The notes under the pieces were generated by a model. It made no database searches and had not been told where the DNA came from. It was given only the letters and a program-made list of their open reading frames with translations. 50,282 nt of DNA from JAXHUH01 sp034211175 (GTDB lineage: Bacteria; Actinomycetota; Acidimicrobiia; Acidimicrobiales; CAIXPF01). Below, piece by piece: positions 42,626 through 50,282 of the stretch. The first letter of the stretch is position 1, and every line of letters starts with the position of its first letter. The position numbers and the translations under genes are program-made. The stretch covers positions 1 to 50,282 of the forward strand of contig JAXHUH010000012.1 of assembly GCA_034211175.1 (NCBI GenBank), written 5' to 3'.

Positions 42626-42685
42626 CTCGCGTATCGAGTAAAGAGCGGCGTCCGGAGTCGCGACGCTGGAGTCCAAGGGGGGACC

Positions 42686-43672
42686 ATGCATCTCGGTAAG
42701 CGCGCCATGTCAGCTATCGCCTGCGCGTCAATAGCGGTCATGGCACTCGCCCTGGCCGGATGTGGTGGGGACGACGACAGCGGCGATGGGGGCCTGACGT
42801 CGGTCGGGTTCGTGGCCGTGGGTCCCGAGGGCGCCTGGCGGGCCGCCAACGAGGCGAACATGCAGTCCACGTTCACGGAGGAGGCCGGGTTCGACCTTCG
42901 CTACGCGCCCGCCACCAACCTCGACCAGAAGTCCCAGATCGACGCGTTCACCTCGTTCGTCGACGAGGGAGTGGACGTGATCCTGCTCTCCGCCACCGAA
43001 GGCGCCGGCTGGGAGGACTCGCTCGAACGTGCGCAGGAGGCCGAGATCCCGGTGATCCTCATCGACCGGGGCATCGAGCCCGACGACGACAGCCTGTACG
43101 TCACCCGGATCTCGCCGGACAACTACGAGGTCAGCCAGTCGGTGGCGCAGTGGGCGCTCGACGAGTTCCCCGACGGCGCCAACTACTTCGTGCTCGAGGG
43201 CCCCGCCGGGGTCTCGGTCGTCAACGAGCGCAACCGCGGTTGGGACGACGTGGTCGGCGAGGAGTCGGGCCTGGTCAAGCTCGGCGCGCAGACCGCCAAC
43301 TGGTCGACCGAGGAGGCCAAGAGCGTCTTCGAGACCGTCCTGCGGTCGAACGACAACGACGTCCAGCTCGTGTTCGCCCAGAACGACGAGATGGGCCTCG
43401 GCGCGGCGCTCGCCGTCGAGGAGGCCGGCCTGGCCCCGGGCGAGGACGTGAAGATCGCCACGATCGACGGCACGGAGGGCGCGTTGCAGGCACTGGCCGA
43501 CGGTCGCCTCAGCTTCGTCGCCGAGTACAACCCGCTCTTCGGCGACACCGCGCTCGAGGTGGTCGAGCAGGTGCTCGCAGGCGAGGAGGTCAACTCCTAC
43601 ATCGTCGTCCCGAGCGGCACCTTCGACTCGCCCGAGGCGGCGGCGGAGGCCCTGCCGAACCGCGAGTACTGA
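42686..43672 (+). CDS. Sugar ABC binding lipoprotein (YtfQ-like)
   Basis: The 328-residue protein has a lipobox ending LAGC (Cys26), an Asp/Ser/Gly linker and the Peripla_BP_4 fold. Segments resemble E. coli YtfQ closely: GPEGAWRAANEANMQSTF, ATEGAGWEDSLERAQEAEIPVILIDRGIEPDDDSLYVTRISPDN, and FAQNDEMGLGAALAVEEAGL. YtfQ binds galactofuranose (and arabinose or galactose weakly), so that is the best ligand guess. ATG 42686 follows AAGGGGGGA. It is the first gene of a four-gene importer. Confidence 0.9.
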   Translation: MHLGKRAMSAIACASIAVMALALAGCGGDDDSGDGGLTSVGFVAVGPEGAWRAANEANMQSTFTEEAGFDLRYAPATNLDQKSQIDAFTSFVDEGVDVILLSATEGAGWEDSLERAQEAEIPVILIDRGIEPDDDSLYVTRISPDNYEVSQSVAQWALDEFPDGANYFVLEGPAGVSVVNERNRGWDDVVGEESGLVKLGAQTANWSTEEAKSVFETVLRSNDNDVQLVFAQNDEMGLGAALAVEEAGLAPGEDVKIATIDGTEGALQALADGRLSFVAEYNPLFGDTALEVVEQVLAGEEVNSYIVVPSGTFDSPEAAAEALPNREY

Positions 43673-43711
43673 GCACCCGCACCACCCATGGGAGCGCTCG
43701 CTCGTCCGTGC

Positions 43712-43760
43712 GGTGCGCAGGGGTCGGTCGGCCCGCCCCCGGCCGACGACCCCTCGCACC
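43712..43760 (+). terminator. Long hairpin between binding-protein and ATPase genes
   Basis: GGTGCG pairs with CGCACC, GGGGTCG with CGACCCC and TCGGCC with GGCCGA around a 7-base loop, giving about 19 bp with two short interruptions. It lies 39 bases after the stop of the binding protein, the same position as the hairpin at 28306 in the other importer operon. Confidence 0.75.
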
Positions 43761-43815
43761 GCCCCCTGCCCGGTCGTGATCGACCCGGCAACGGCCACGA
43801 TCCGGGAGGGGCCAC

Positions 43816-45402
43816 ATGACCACGATCGCGGCTCCGCCCATCGTCGAGATGCGCGGCATCTGCATCGAGTTCCCCGGCGTGAAAGCACTCGACGACGTGA
43901 GCTTTCGGCTCCTTCCGGGCGAGGTCCACGCGCTCATGGGTGAGAACGGCGCCGGGAAGTCCACGCTCATCAAGGCGCTGACCGGTGTCTACGCGATCGA
44001 TGCCGGCGAGGTGCTCATCGGCGGGGACGCACGGCACCTCGGCGGCACCGCCGATGCCCAGGCCGCCAGCATCTCCGTCGTGTACCAGGAGGTAAATCTC
44101 TGCTCGAACCTGTCGGTCGGCGAGAACGTCATGCTGGGCCACGAGGAACGGGGTCGGCTGGGGATCAACTGGACCGCCACCCACCGCGCCGCGACCGACG
44201 CGCTGGCCGAGCTCGGCCTCGGCCACGTCGACCCCCGCCAGCCGCTGTCGACGTTGTCGCTCGCCGTCCAGCAGCTCGTCGCCATCAGCCGGGCCATGGT
44301 CACCCGCTCGACGGTGCTGATCCTCGACGAGCCGACGTCCAGCCTCGACGCCGCCGAGGTCGAGCAGCTGTTCCGGGTGCTGCGACGGTTGCGCGACCAG
44401 GGCGTCGCGATCCTGTTCGTGTCGCACTTCCTCGACCAGGTCTACGCGATCAGCGACCGGATCACGATCCTGCGCAACGGCCGCCACGAGGGTGAGTTCC
44501 CGACGTCGGAGCTCGACCGGGGCGAACTGATCTCGCGGATGATCGGCAAGGACGCCGCCACCCTCCGTTCCCTCGGCTCGGAGCGCCACGCCCACGAGCG
44601 CGACCACGACGAAGCGATCGTGCTCGGCGCCGACGGCATCGGCCGGCGCGGGGCCATCGAGCCGACCGACCTGACGCTCCGCCGGGGCGAGGTGGTCGGG
44701 CTCGCCGGCCTCCTCGGGTCCGGCCGCACCGAGCTCGCCCGCCTGCTCTACGGCGCGGACCGGCCCGACGAGGGCACGATCCGCCTCGACGGCGAGCCCG
44801 TCGAGCTCCACAGCCCGGCCGCCGGGCTGTCGCACCACATCGCGTTCTCGAGCGAGAACCGGCGCGACGAGGGGATCATCGGCGACCTGACCGTGCGGGA
44901 GAACCTCGTGCTCGCCGTGCAGGCGAGGCGCGGGTGGGCCAGGCCGCTCCCCCGCCGGGAGCAGGACGAGATCGTCCGGCGCTACATCACCGAGCTGAAC
45001 ATCCGCCCCGCCGACCCGGAGGCGCCGATCCGGAACCTGTCGGGCGGGAACCAGCAGAAGGTCCTGCTGGGCAGGTGGCTGGCCACTCGGCCGGAGACGC
45101 TGATCCTCGACGAGCCGACGCGGGGGATCGACGTGGGGGCCAAGGCCGAGATCCAGACGAGCGTCGCCCATCTGGCCGATCAGGGGGTCGCCGTCGTGTT
45201 CATCTCGTCCGAGCTCGAGGAGGTCGTGCGCCTCAGCGACCGGATCATCGTGCTGAAGGACCGCCGCAAGATCGCCGAGCTGGCCGCCGACGCCGACCTC
45301 ACCGCCGACACGATCGTCACGGTGATCGCCGCCGACCGGGAGCCCGACGAGCCTGATGGGCACGGGCCCGACGGCACCAACGGACAGGTGGCGGCGAGAT
45401 GA
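43816..45402 (+). CDS. Sugar ABC ATPase, two domains (YtfR-like)
   Basis: The 528-residue ATPase has two nucleotide-binding halves. The first has Walker A GENGAGKST (42-50), an unusual signature SLAVQQ (148-153) and Walker B LILDEP (168-173). The second has a degenerate Walker A GLLGSGRTEL, a standard LSGGNQQ signature and LILDEPTRGID. This layout (RbsA/YtfR type) is typical of CUT2 sugar importers in which the second half is weakly active. ATG 43816 follows GGGAGGGG. The stop overlaps the next gene (ATGA). Confidence 0.93.
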   Translation: MTTIAAPPIVEMRGICIEFPGVKALDDVSFRLLPGEVHALMGENGAGKSTLIKALTGVYAIDAGEVLIGGDARHLGGTADAQAASISVVYQEVNLCSNLSVGENVMLGHEERGRLGINWTATHRAATDALAELGLGHVDPRQPLSTLSLAVQQLVAISRAMVTRSTVLILDEPTSSLDAAEVEQLFRVLRRLRDQGVAILFVSHFLDQVYAISDRITILRNGRHEGEFPTSELDRGELISRMIGKDAATLRSLGSERHAHERDHDEAIVLGADGIGRRGAIEPTDLTLRRGEVVGLAGLLGSGRTELARLLYGADRPDEGTIRLDGEPVELHSPAAGLSHHIAFSSENRRDEGIIGDLTVRENLVLAVQARRGWARPLPRREQDEIVRRYITELNIRPADPEAPIRNLSGGNQQKVLLGRWLATRPETLILDEPTRGIDVGAKAEIQTSVAHLADQGVAVVFISSELEEVVRLSDRIIVLKDRRKIAELAADADLTADTIVTVIAADREPDEPDGHGPDGTNGQVAAR

Positions 45403-46484
45403 CCACCGATCGCCCGAGCACGGCGTCACGGCGGCCCACCGCCACGCGCAACAGCCAGTTCCTGTGGATCGCCGGGGCCATCGCGCTCCTGCTCGCGCTG
45501 AACATGACGCAGGACCCCGGCTACCTCTCGATCAGCTACAGCTCCGGCATCGGCGGCCTCGTCGGGAACGTGATCGACATCCTCCGGGCGTCCGCGCCGC
45601 TGCTGATGATCGCCGTCGGCCAGTGTCTCGTCGTCGCCACCGGGGGGATCGATCTCTCCGTCGGGTCGGTCATGGTCGCCTCCGGAGCGATCGCCATGCA
45701 GACGCTGAGCTCGCTCGACGCCCCGGACTCGCTCGGCGCGGCCGCGCTCGCACTTGCGCTCGCACTGCTCCTCGGCGCCGCGCTCGGCCTGGTCAACGGG
45801 CTGCTCGTCTCGGTGGTGGGGCTCCAACCGTTCATCAGCACCCTCGTGATGATGCTCGCCGCCCGCGGCCTGGCGAAGATGATCACCTCCGGCCAGAACA
45901 CGACGGCGACCAACGAGCCGTTCCGCTGGCTCGCCAACGGGTACCTCCTGTGGCTGCCGGCCGTCTTCCTCATCGCCGTCGCCATCGTGGTCGCGGTCGT
46001 GCTCGTCGTCCGCCGCACGGCCCTCGGCATGATGATCGAGGCCGTCGGCATCGAGGCCGAGGCCAGCCGGCTCGCCGGCATCAACCGCCGGGCGCTCCTC
46101 GTCACGGTGTACGTGGCCAGCGGCGTGCTCGCCGCGATGGCCGGGGTGTTCGCCACCGCGAGCGTGATGACGGTCGACGTGTCCCAGACCGGCTACCAGC
46201 TCGAGCTCGACGCCATCCTCGCCGTCGTGATCGGCGGGACGTCGCTCGCCGGCGGCAAGTTCTCGCTCGGCGGCGCCGCCATGGGTGCGCTCCTGATCGC
46301 CACGCTCGACAAGACGGTGGTGTTCCTCGGCGTACCGTCGGCCGCGACACCCGCGTTCAAGGCCGTCGTCATCGTGGCCCTCTACCTCGTGCAGTCACCC
46401 CGGGTGCGGTCCGTGGTCCGGGCCCGCCGACCCCTCTCCCGACGACCACCCGCCGCACACGACGAGGAGGTCGCCGCGACATGA
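45399..46484 (+). CDS. Sugar ABC permease (YtfT-like)
   Basis: The 361-residue inner-membrane protein has about nine or ten helices and the CUT2 permease motifs: LLMIAVGQCLVVATGGIDLSVGSVM, VGLQPFISTLVMMLAARG, VVIGGTSLAGGKFSLGGAAMGALLI. It forms half of the translocation channel. Its position right after the ATPase, with 4-bp overlaps on both sides, and similarity of the whole order to ytfQ-ytfR-ytfT-yjfF support assignment as the YtfT counterpart rather than a ribose permease. The C-terminus is a longer Arg-rich tail than usual. Confidence 0.88.
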   Translation: MTTDRPSTASRRPTATRNSQFLWIAGAIALLLALNMTQDPGYLSISYSSGIGGLVGNVIDILRASAPLLMIAVGQCLVVATGGIDLSVGSVMVASGAIAMQTLSSLDAPDSLGAAALALALALLLGAALGLVNGLLVSVVGLQPFISTLVMMLAARGLAKMITSGQNTTATNEPFRWLANGYLLWLPAVFLIAVAIVVAVVLVVRRTALGMMIEAVGIEAEASRLAGINRRALLVTVYVASGVLAAMAGVFATASVMTVDVSQTGYQLELDAILAVVIGGTSLAGGKFSLGGAAMGALLIATLDKTVVFLGVPSAATPAFKAVVIVALYLVQSPRVRSVVRARRPLSRRPPAAHDEEVAAT

Positions 46485-47530
46485 CCGTCCTCGAGGACAC
46501 GCCCGCCGGGTCGCCACCCGAGCCGCCGAGGCGCTCCGCCGTCGTCTCCGCCGCCAACCGGAGGGTCCAGCGCCACCGCGAGAGCCTCGCCACCGTCGCC
46601 GCCCTGGTCATCTTCGTGGCGATGATCGTCTACGGCGAGGTCGCGTACGGACGGATCGTCCAGTTCTCCACCCTGTCCAACCTGCTGATCAACAACGCCC
46701 ACCTGGTGATCCTGGCCGTCGGGCTCACCTTCGTGATCCTGGCCGGCGGCATCGACCTGTCGGTCGGCGCGGTCATCGCGTTCACGTCGGTGGCCGGCGC
46801 CATGCTGGCGGGCAGCGGGTTGAACCCGTGGCTCGTCGTCGTGGCGATGGTGCTGATGGGCTCGGCGTTCGGGCTCACGTCGGGCCTGCTCGTCCGCTAC
46901 GTGGGCATGCAACCGTTCATCGCCACCCTGGCCATGATGTTCCTCGCCCGGGGGCTGGCGTCGACGCTCAGCACCGTGCCCGAGCGCATCGACGACGACT
47001 CGCCGATCCGCGACCTGGCCCACCAGTACAAGCTCGTCGACGGCCCTCGGGTGAACGACCTGGTGGTCACGCCCGGCGTCGTCATCGCGCTGGCCGTCCT
47101 CGTCGTCGGGGCCCTCGTGCTCGGGCGCACCCGGTTCGGGCGCACCGTGTACGCCATCGGCGGTTCGGAGCAGTCGGCGACGCTCATGGGCCTGCCCGTC
47201 GCCCGCACCAAGGTCTGGATCTACGTCGTCAGCGGGACCCTCGCCGGCGTCGCCGGCGTCGTCTACACGGCACGCCTCGGCAGCGCGCAGAACATCACCG
47301 GCATCGGCTGGGAGCTCGACGCGATCGCCGCGGTCGTCATCGGCGGGACGGTGCTGACCGGGGGCACGGGCAACGTGCTCGGCTCGGCGATCGGCGCCCT
47401 CGTGCTCGGCATGATGAACGTGCTGATCACACGCGACGGGGGCATCCGCCCCGAGGCGACCACGATCATCACCGGCGGCATCCTCTTCGCCTTCGTGCTC
47501 CTCCAGCGCACGGTGATGCGCCGCCGCTGA
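46481..47530 (+). CDS. Sugar ABC permease (YjfF-like)
   Basis: The 349-residue second permease has the same CUT2 pattern (HLVILAVGLTFVILAGGIDLSVGAVIA, MQPFIATLAMMFLARGLAS, AIAAVVIGGTVLTGGTGNVLGSAIGALVLGMM) and a conserved GRTVYAIGGSEQSATLMGLPVARTK loop. It pairs with YtfT to form the channel. A longer cytoplasmic N-terminus (about 40 residues, Pro/Arg-rich) precedes the first helix. ATG 46481 has GAGGAGG upstream and overlaps the previous stop. A GC-rich repeat follows the gene. Confidence 0.88.
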   Translation: MTVLEDTPAGSPPEPPRRSAVVSAANRRVQRHRESLATVAALVIFVAMIVYGEVAYGRIVQFSTLSNLLINNAHLVILAVGLTFVILAGGIDLSVGAVIAFTSVAGAMLAGSGLNPWLVVVAMVLMGSAFGLTSGLLVRYVGMQPFIATLAMMFLARGLASTLSTVPERIDDDSPIRDLAHQYKLVDGPRVNDLVVTPGVVIALAVLVVGALVLGRTRFGRTVYAIGGSEQSATLMGLPVARTKVWIYVVSGTLAGVAGVVYTARLGSAQNITGIGWELDAIAAVVIGGTVLTGGTGNVLGSAIGALVLGMMNVLITRDGGIRPEATTIITGGILFAFVLLQRTVMRRR

Positions 47531-47562
47531 CCGGCGAACTCGGCGGCCCGACGACCCGACCC

Positions 47563-47615
47563 GGCGGGCCCGGTGGGCCCGGCGGGCCCGGCGGGCCCGG
47601 CGGGCCCGGTGGGCC
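47563..47615. repeat. Six copies of a 9-bp GGCGGGCCC repeat (terminator-like)
   Basis: Units at 47563, 47572, 47581, 47590, 47599 and 47608 read GGCGGGCCC or GGTGGGCCC, each holding the palindrome GGGCCC; TTGCTTTC follows. The array can fold into a strong GC hairpin with a short U-rich tail, so it probably ends the transporter transcript. Confidence 0.75.
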
Positions 47616-47655
47616 TTGCTTTCGAGAACCGACGTCATCGTCCGGGCCGGCGGAG

Positions 47656-47667
47656 CGAACCGGTTCG
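47656..47667. promoter_or_regulatory. LacI-type operator O1
   Basis: CGAACCGGTTCG is a perfect 12-bp palindrome with a central CG, upstream of the promoter at 47687. An identical copy lies 108 bp downstream. Confidence 0.75.
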
Positions 47668-47686
47668 ATCAACTGTGGCGATCGAG

Positions 47687-47726
47687 TTGACACATGTCGA
47701 CCGGACCGGCATTGTTACCGGTCACA
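47687..47726 (+). promoter_or_regulatory. Promoter of the second LacI gene with overlapping LacI-like site
   Basis: TTGACA (47687-47692) is a consensus -35; CATTGT or ATTGTT around 47710-47716 is a weak -10 at 17-18 bases. TGTTACCGGTCACA (47713-47726) fits the LacI pattern TGT-N8-ACA with one mismatch and overlaps the -10. Confidence 0.6.
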
Positions 47727-47763
47727 TGCCGTGACCAGCGACACAGACCGTCACGGAGCTTGT

Positions 47764-47775
47764 CGAACCGGTTCG
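47764..47775. promoter_or_regulatory. LacI-type operator O2
   Basis: This is a second CGAACCGGTTCG, extended to TCGAACCGGTTCGA (47763-47776), downstream of the promoter and 84 bases before the LacI start codon. With O1 it brackets the promoter, allowing a repression loop. Confidence 0.75.
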
Positions 47776-47807
47776 ACGCTGGTCGGGGACGACAGTCGGG
47801 GCGGAAC

Positions 47808-47834
47808 GGCAGTCACGGCAGTCACGGCAGTCAC
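47808..47834. repeat. 9-bp direct repeat, three copies
   Basis: GGCAGTCAC occurs at 47808, 47817 and 47826 in the leader of the LacI gene. It may be slippage-derived; no function is evident. Confidence 0.8.
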
Positions 47835-47858
47835 GGACGAGACGCACCAGGAGGACAC

Positions 47859-48950
47859 GTGGTCACGATCGGCGATGTCGCCAGGGCGGCAGGCGTCTCG
47901 CGCAGCACCGCGTCCTACGCGCTCTCCGGCAAGCGCTCGCTCACCGACGAGGTCGTCCGGCGAGTCACCGAGGCGGCCCGCGAGCTCGGCTACACGCCCA
48001 ACGCCGGCGCCCGTGCCCTGGCGACCGCGCGGACGAACGTGATCGGCCTGATGGCCGAGTTCCACGCCGACGAGTTCGCGCCGGCGATGCTCCAGTACTT
48101 CCTGGGCGTCTCGAACACGGCGCGGGAGCTCGGCTACGACGTCCTCCTCGTCACCGAGCCCGACGGCCCGCGGGCGCTGCGCCGCATCCTCGACTCGCGC
48201 ATGGTCGACGGCGTCGTGCTCCTCAACGTCGCCGCGGAGGACAGCCGCCTCCCGGTGCTGCGCAGCGCCGACCAGCCCGGCGCCCTCGTCGGCCTGCCCC
48301 GGGATTGCACCGGGGTCGACGTCTTCGACCTGGACTTCGAGGAGGCGGGCCGGATGATGGTGAACCACCTGCGCGCCCTCGGCCACCGGGAGCTCATCCT
48401 CGTCTCCCAACCCGCCCACGTCGTCGAGCGCGGCGGCGCCTACGTGTGGCGGCTGCGGAACGCGGCCATGGAGGAAGCGGCGCTGCGGGGCGTCACGCTC
48501 CACACGGCCAACGCCGAGGCATCCCAGCCCGGCGTCGGGCGCACGCTCGAGGCCCTGCTCGACACCCACCCGGGTGCCACCGGCCTCCTGCTCAACAACG
48601 AGGGGGCGGCGGCCGCGCTGCCCTCGGTGCTCGCCGCCCGCGGGCTGTCCGCACCGCACGACGTCTCGGTCATCGGGCGCTACTCCGACGAGTTCGCGCG
48701 GACGTTCTCGCTCCCCTTCTCCTCGATCGAGAGCGCCCCGGACCGGCTCGGCCGCATGGCCGTGCGCCAGCTGGTGCGTCGCATCGGCGGCGTCACCCCC
48801 GCCGACGAGCCCCACGTCGTCCGCTTCGTCAGCCCCGAGCTGGTCGACCGCCGCAGCACCGCGCCCCCGTCGAACGCACCGGACCACGAGGGCCGATACC
48901 CCCGCCCGGACGATGTCCGGGCGGACACGCTCCACAGGGAGGAACCGTGA
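47859..48950 (+). CDS. LacI-family regulator (family-1 sugar importer associated)
   Basis: The 363-residue repressor has the HTH and hinge (TIGDVARAAGVSRSTASYALSGKRSLTDEVVRRVTEAARELGYTPNAGARALAT) and an effector domain (IGLMAEFHADEFAPAMLQYFLGV, VDGVVLLNVAAED, FDLDFEEAGRMMVNHLRALGHREL, TGLLLNNEGAAAALPSVLAARGL). It likely autoregulates through CGAACCGGTTCG sites in its own promoter and controls the following transporter genes. GTG 47859 follows AGGAGG. The stop overlaps the next start (GTGA). Confidence 0.92.
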   Translation: MVTIGDVARAAGVSRSTASYALSGKRSLTDEVVRRVTEAARELGYTPNAGARALATARTNVIGLMAEFHADEFAPAMLQYFLGVSNTARELGYDVLLVTEPDGPRALRRILDSRMVDGVVLLNVAAEDSRLPVLRSADQPGALVGLPRDCTGVDVFDLDFEEAGRMMVNHLRALGHRELILVSQPAHVVERGGAYVWRLRNAAMEEAALRGVTLHTANAEASQPGVGRTLEALLDTHPGATGLLLNNEGAAAALPSVLAARGLSAPHDVSVIGRYSDEFARTFSLPFSSIESAPDRLGRMAVRQLVRRIGGVTPADEPHVVRFVSPELVDRRSTAPPSNAPDHEGRYPRPDDVRADTLHREEP

Positions 48951-50179
48951 ACCACACAACCCGACTGTCCGCCGCCGCGGTGGCGACCGCGCTGGTCCTC
49001 GCCGCCGGGTGCGGCGGGGACGACGACAGCGGCGACGATGGCGCCTACACGTGGTGGGACCCCTACCCCCAGCACGACGAGTCCTCGGACTGGGCGCAGC
49101 GCGTCGACGCCTGCGCCACCGACGCAGGGGTGACCATCGAGCGCACTGCGTACGACACGACCCAGCTCACGAACCAGGCGCTGCTCGCTGCCCAGGAGGG
49201 CACGTCGCCCGACGTCATCCTCCTCGACAACCCCGCCGTCTCGACCCTGGCCGACACCGGCGCCATCACCACCGTCGAGGAGCTCGGCCTCGACGTCGCA
49301 GGCATCGACGAGAACCTGCTCGCCGCCGGCGTCGTCGACGGCGAGACCTACGGCATCCCGATCGGCGCCAACACGTTGGCGCTCTACTACAACGCCGACG
49401 TCCTCGACGCGGCCGGCGTCGACCCCGGAGCGATCACCGACTGGGACTCGCTGACCGCCGCCCTCGGCCAGGTGGTCGACGCCGGCCACCAGGGCATCAC
49501 GTTCGCGGCGATCGGCACCGAGGAGGGCTCCTTCCAGTTCCTGCCGTGGTTCTGGGGCGCGGGCGCCGACCTCACCGAGCTCGACTCGACCGAGGCCGTC
49601 GCCGCCCTCGAGCTCTGGAAGGGCTGGCTCGACGACGGCCTCGCCCCCAACTCGGTGATCAGCAACTCGCAGAACACCACCTGGGAGGAGTTCCTCACCG
49701 GCGACTTCGCCTTCGTCGAGAACGGCACCTGGCAGGTGAACAGCGCCGCCGAGGCCGACTTCCCGACCGGCGTGATCCCGATCCCGACCCCCGACGGCGG
49801 GGTCGCCCCCGCCCCGACCGGCGGCGAGTTCATCATCGCACCGGTCCAGGACGACGACGGCCGCTACGAGGTGACCACCCAGATCATCGAGTGCATGACG
49901 AGCACCGACGGCATGGTCGAGACGGCGGAGACCTTCGCCTACTACATCCCGCCGACCACCGACGGCCAGGAGGCGCTCCTCGAGGCCAACGGCGAGCTGG
50001 AGCCGTGGGTCGAGGCCGTCCGCTCCGCGAAGGGGCGCACGAGCGACAACCTCGGCACCGACTACCCGGTGATCTCCGAGCAGCTCTGGACCGCGGTGCA
50101 GAACGGCCTGAGCGGCGCCACCGCACCGGCCGAGGCGCTGTCGCAGGCCCAGGCCGACGCACAGGACGCCCTGGGCTGA
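48947..50179 (+). CDS. Family-1 sugar ABC binding lipoprotein (MalE/cluster-1-like)
   Basis: The 410-residue protein has a short signal ending AAGC (lipobox Cys22), an Asp/Gly linker and an SBP_bac_1 fold: TSPDVILLDNPAVSTLAD, IPIGANTLALYYNADVLDAAGVDP, LPWFWGAGADLTELDS, WEEFLTGDFAFVENGTWQV and TGGEFIIAP. The Trp/Tyr/Phe-rich clefts fit an oligosaccharide ligand such as a glucoside or galactoside; I cannot be more exact. GTG 48947 overlaps the LacI stop and follows AGGGAGGA. A permease-like gene begins 2 bases after the stop. Confidence 0.9.
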   Translation: MNHTTRLSAAAVATALVLAAGCGGDDDSGDDGAYTWWDPYPQHDESSDWAQRVDACATDAGVTIERTAYDTTQLTNQALLAAQEGTSPDVILLDNPAVSTLADTGAITTVEELGLDVAGIDENLLAAGVVDGETYGIPIGANTLALYYNADVLDAAGVDPGAITDWDSLTAALGQVVDAGHQGITFAAIGTEEGSFQFLPWFWGAGADLTELDSTEAVAALELWKGWLDDGLAPNSVISNSQNTTWEEFLTGDFAFVENGTWQVNSAAEADFPTGVIPIPTPDGGVAPAPTGGEFIIAPVQDDDGRYEVTTQIIECMTSTDGMVETAETFAYYIPPTTDGQEALLEANGELEPWVEAVRSAKGRTSDNLGTDYPVISEQLWTAVQNGLSGATAPAEALSQAQADAQDALG

Positions 50180-50181
50180 CC

Positions 50182-50282
50182 ATGGCGACGACGGACACCG
50201 GACGCCCGACGGGACGCGCCGACCGCACGCGGCCCGTCGCCGGCGCCGTCGGGGATCTCGCCACCGGTGGGCCCGTGGCGAC
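50182..50282 (+). CDS. Start of a probable ABC sugar permease (truncated by window end)
   Basis: An ATG at 50182, 2 bases after the binding-protein stop, opens a frame (ATTDTGRPTGRADRTRPVAG and on) that runs off the window. Only a Thr/Arg/Gly-rich cytoplasmic start is visible, no membrane helix yet. The assignment as a MalF-like permease rests solely on gene order. Confidence 0.4.
   Translation, partial: MATTDTGRPTGRADRTRPVAGAVGDLATGGPVA

Larger units (their letters stand above)
42362..42685. other. Control region of the YtfQ-like operon
   Basis: These 324 bp carry two candidate LacI-type sites and a promoter, listed separately, plus a GGGG-rich ribosome site before ATG 42686. The transcript would have a leader of about 55 bases. 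No small gene is supported. Confidence 0.6.
47531..47858. other. Intergenic region of the second LacI gene
   Basis: These 328 bp contain the GGCGGGCCC repeat, two perfect palindromic operators, a promoter, a third LacI-like site, a 6-bp inverted repeat (GGTCAC-ATGCC-GTGACC, 47720-47736) and a 9-bp triple repeat, all listed or noted here. No small gene is supported. Confidence 0.7.

Noticed and set aside
40241..42691. 816-residue open frame antisense to TPR and LacI genes
   Set aside because: Shadow of the plus-strand genes, low-complexity Pro/Arg tail, no recognised domain.
47469..47693. Minus-strand frame encoding collagen-like GPP repeats
   Set aside because: It is the translation of the GGCGGGCCC terminator-like repeat, without ribosome site or domain, antisense to the end of the permease gene.

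Overview
The window looks like chromosomal DNA of a high-GC actinobacterium. GTG and TTG starts, ATGA/GTGA stop-start overlaps, probable leaderless genes, a GTP-type PEP carboxykinase, a DUF222/HNH (13E12-type) gene and ECF sigma factors all fit, and the overall flavour suggests class Acidimicrobiia. That placement is inference from gene style; no rRNA or marker phylogeny is available. I saw no tRNA, rRNA, CRISPR array, prophage or complete insertion sequence.

Layout. 1-3.3 kb: three tandem paralogous genes for membrane-anchored beta-propeller-like proteins (the first is cut by the window edge), each ending in a C-terminal Cys; a fourth copy lies at 34.7 kb. 3.4-9 kb: small metabolic genes and regulators (HTH protein, GH13 alpha-glucosidase, NIPSNAP-like protein, nitroreductase, small membrane peptide, divergent SDR/LysR pair). 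9-10.9 kb and 15.2-17.7 kb: two paralogous operons, each an ECF sigma factor translationally coupled to a membrane-anchored propeller; the second propeller carries an inserted sortase-fold domain that has lost its catalytic His and Arg. Between them are a 1.1 kb stretch without a recognisable gene, an alpha/beta-hydrolase/TetR pair sharing a long palindromic operator, and a 13E12-type HNH gene with a small repeat cluster upstream. 17.7-23.6 kb: housekeeping-like genes (Asp/Glu racemase, VOC protein, GNAT, YqeY, a DUF4097-DUF2089-hydrolase operon, methionine aminopeptidase with a SEC-C-like zinc motif, AlpA-like HTH gene followed by a 29-bp tandem repeat). 23.7-26.4 kb: CapA-like lipoprotein overlapping a predicted alpha/alpha-toroid protein.

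26.5-34.7 kb: an oligopeptide-type ABC importer (binding lipoprotein, two permeases, two ATPases) overlapping an M20 carbamoylase/amidohydrolase gene and followed by an RpiR regulator, probably for import and hydrolysis of an N-carbamoyl or N-acyl amino compound. 34.7-41.3 kb: fourth Cys-ended propeller, DUF1028 protein, a frameshifted coiled-coil gene, PEP carboxykinase, a solo GreA/GreB C-terminal domain and a TPR protein. 41.3-47.5 kb: LacI regulator and a YtfQRT-YjfF-like sugar importer (galactofuranose/pentose type). 47.6 kb to the end: a second LacI regulator with palindromic operators around its promoter, overlapping a family-1 sugar-binding lipoprotein; a permease gene begins at the window edge.

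The most unusual material is the set of six membrane-anchored propeller genes in two groups: four two-cysteine proteins without a sigma partner, and two sigma-coupled ones, one with a degenerate sortase domain. Together they suggest an extracytoplasmic sensing system I cannot match to a described one.
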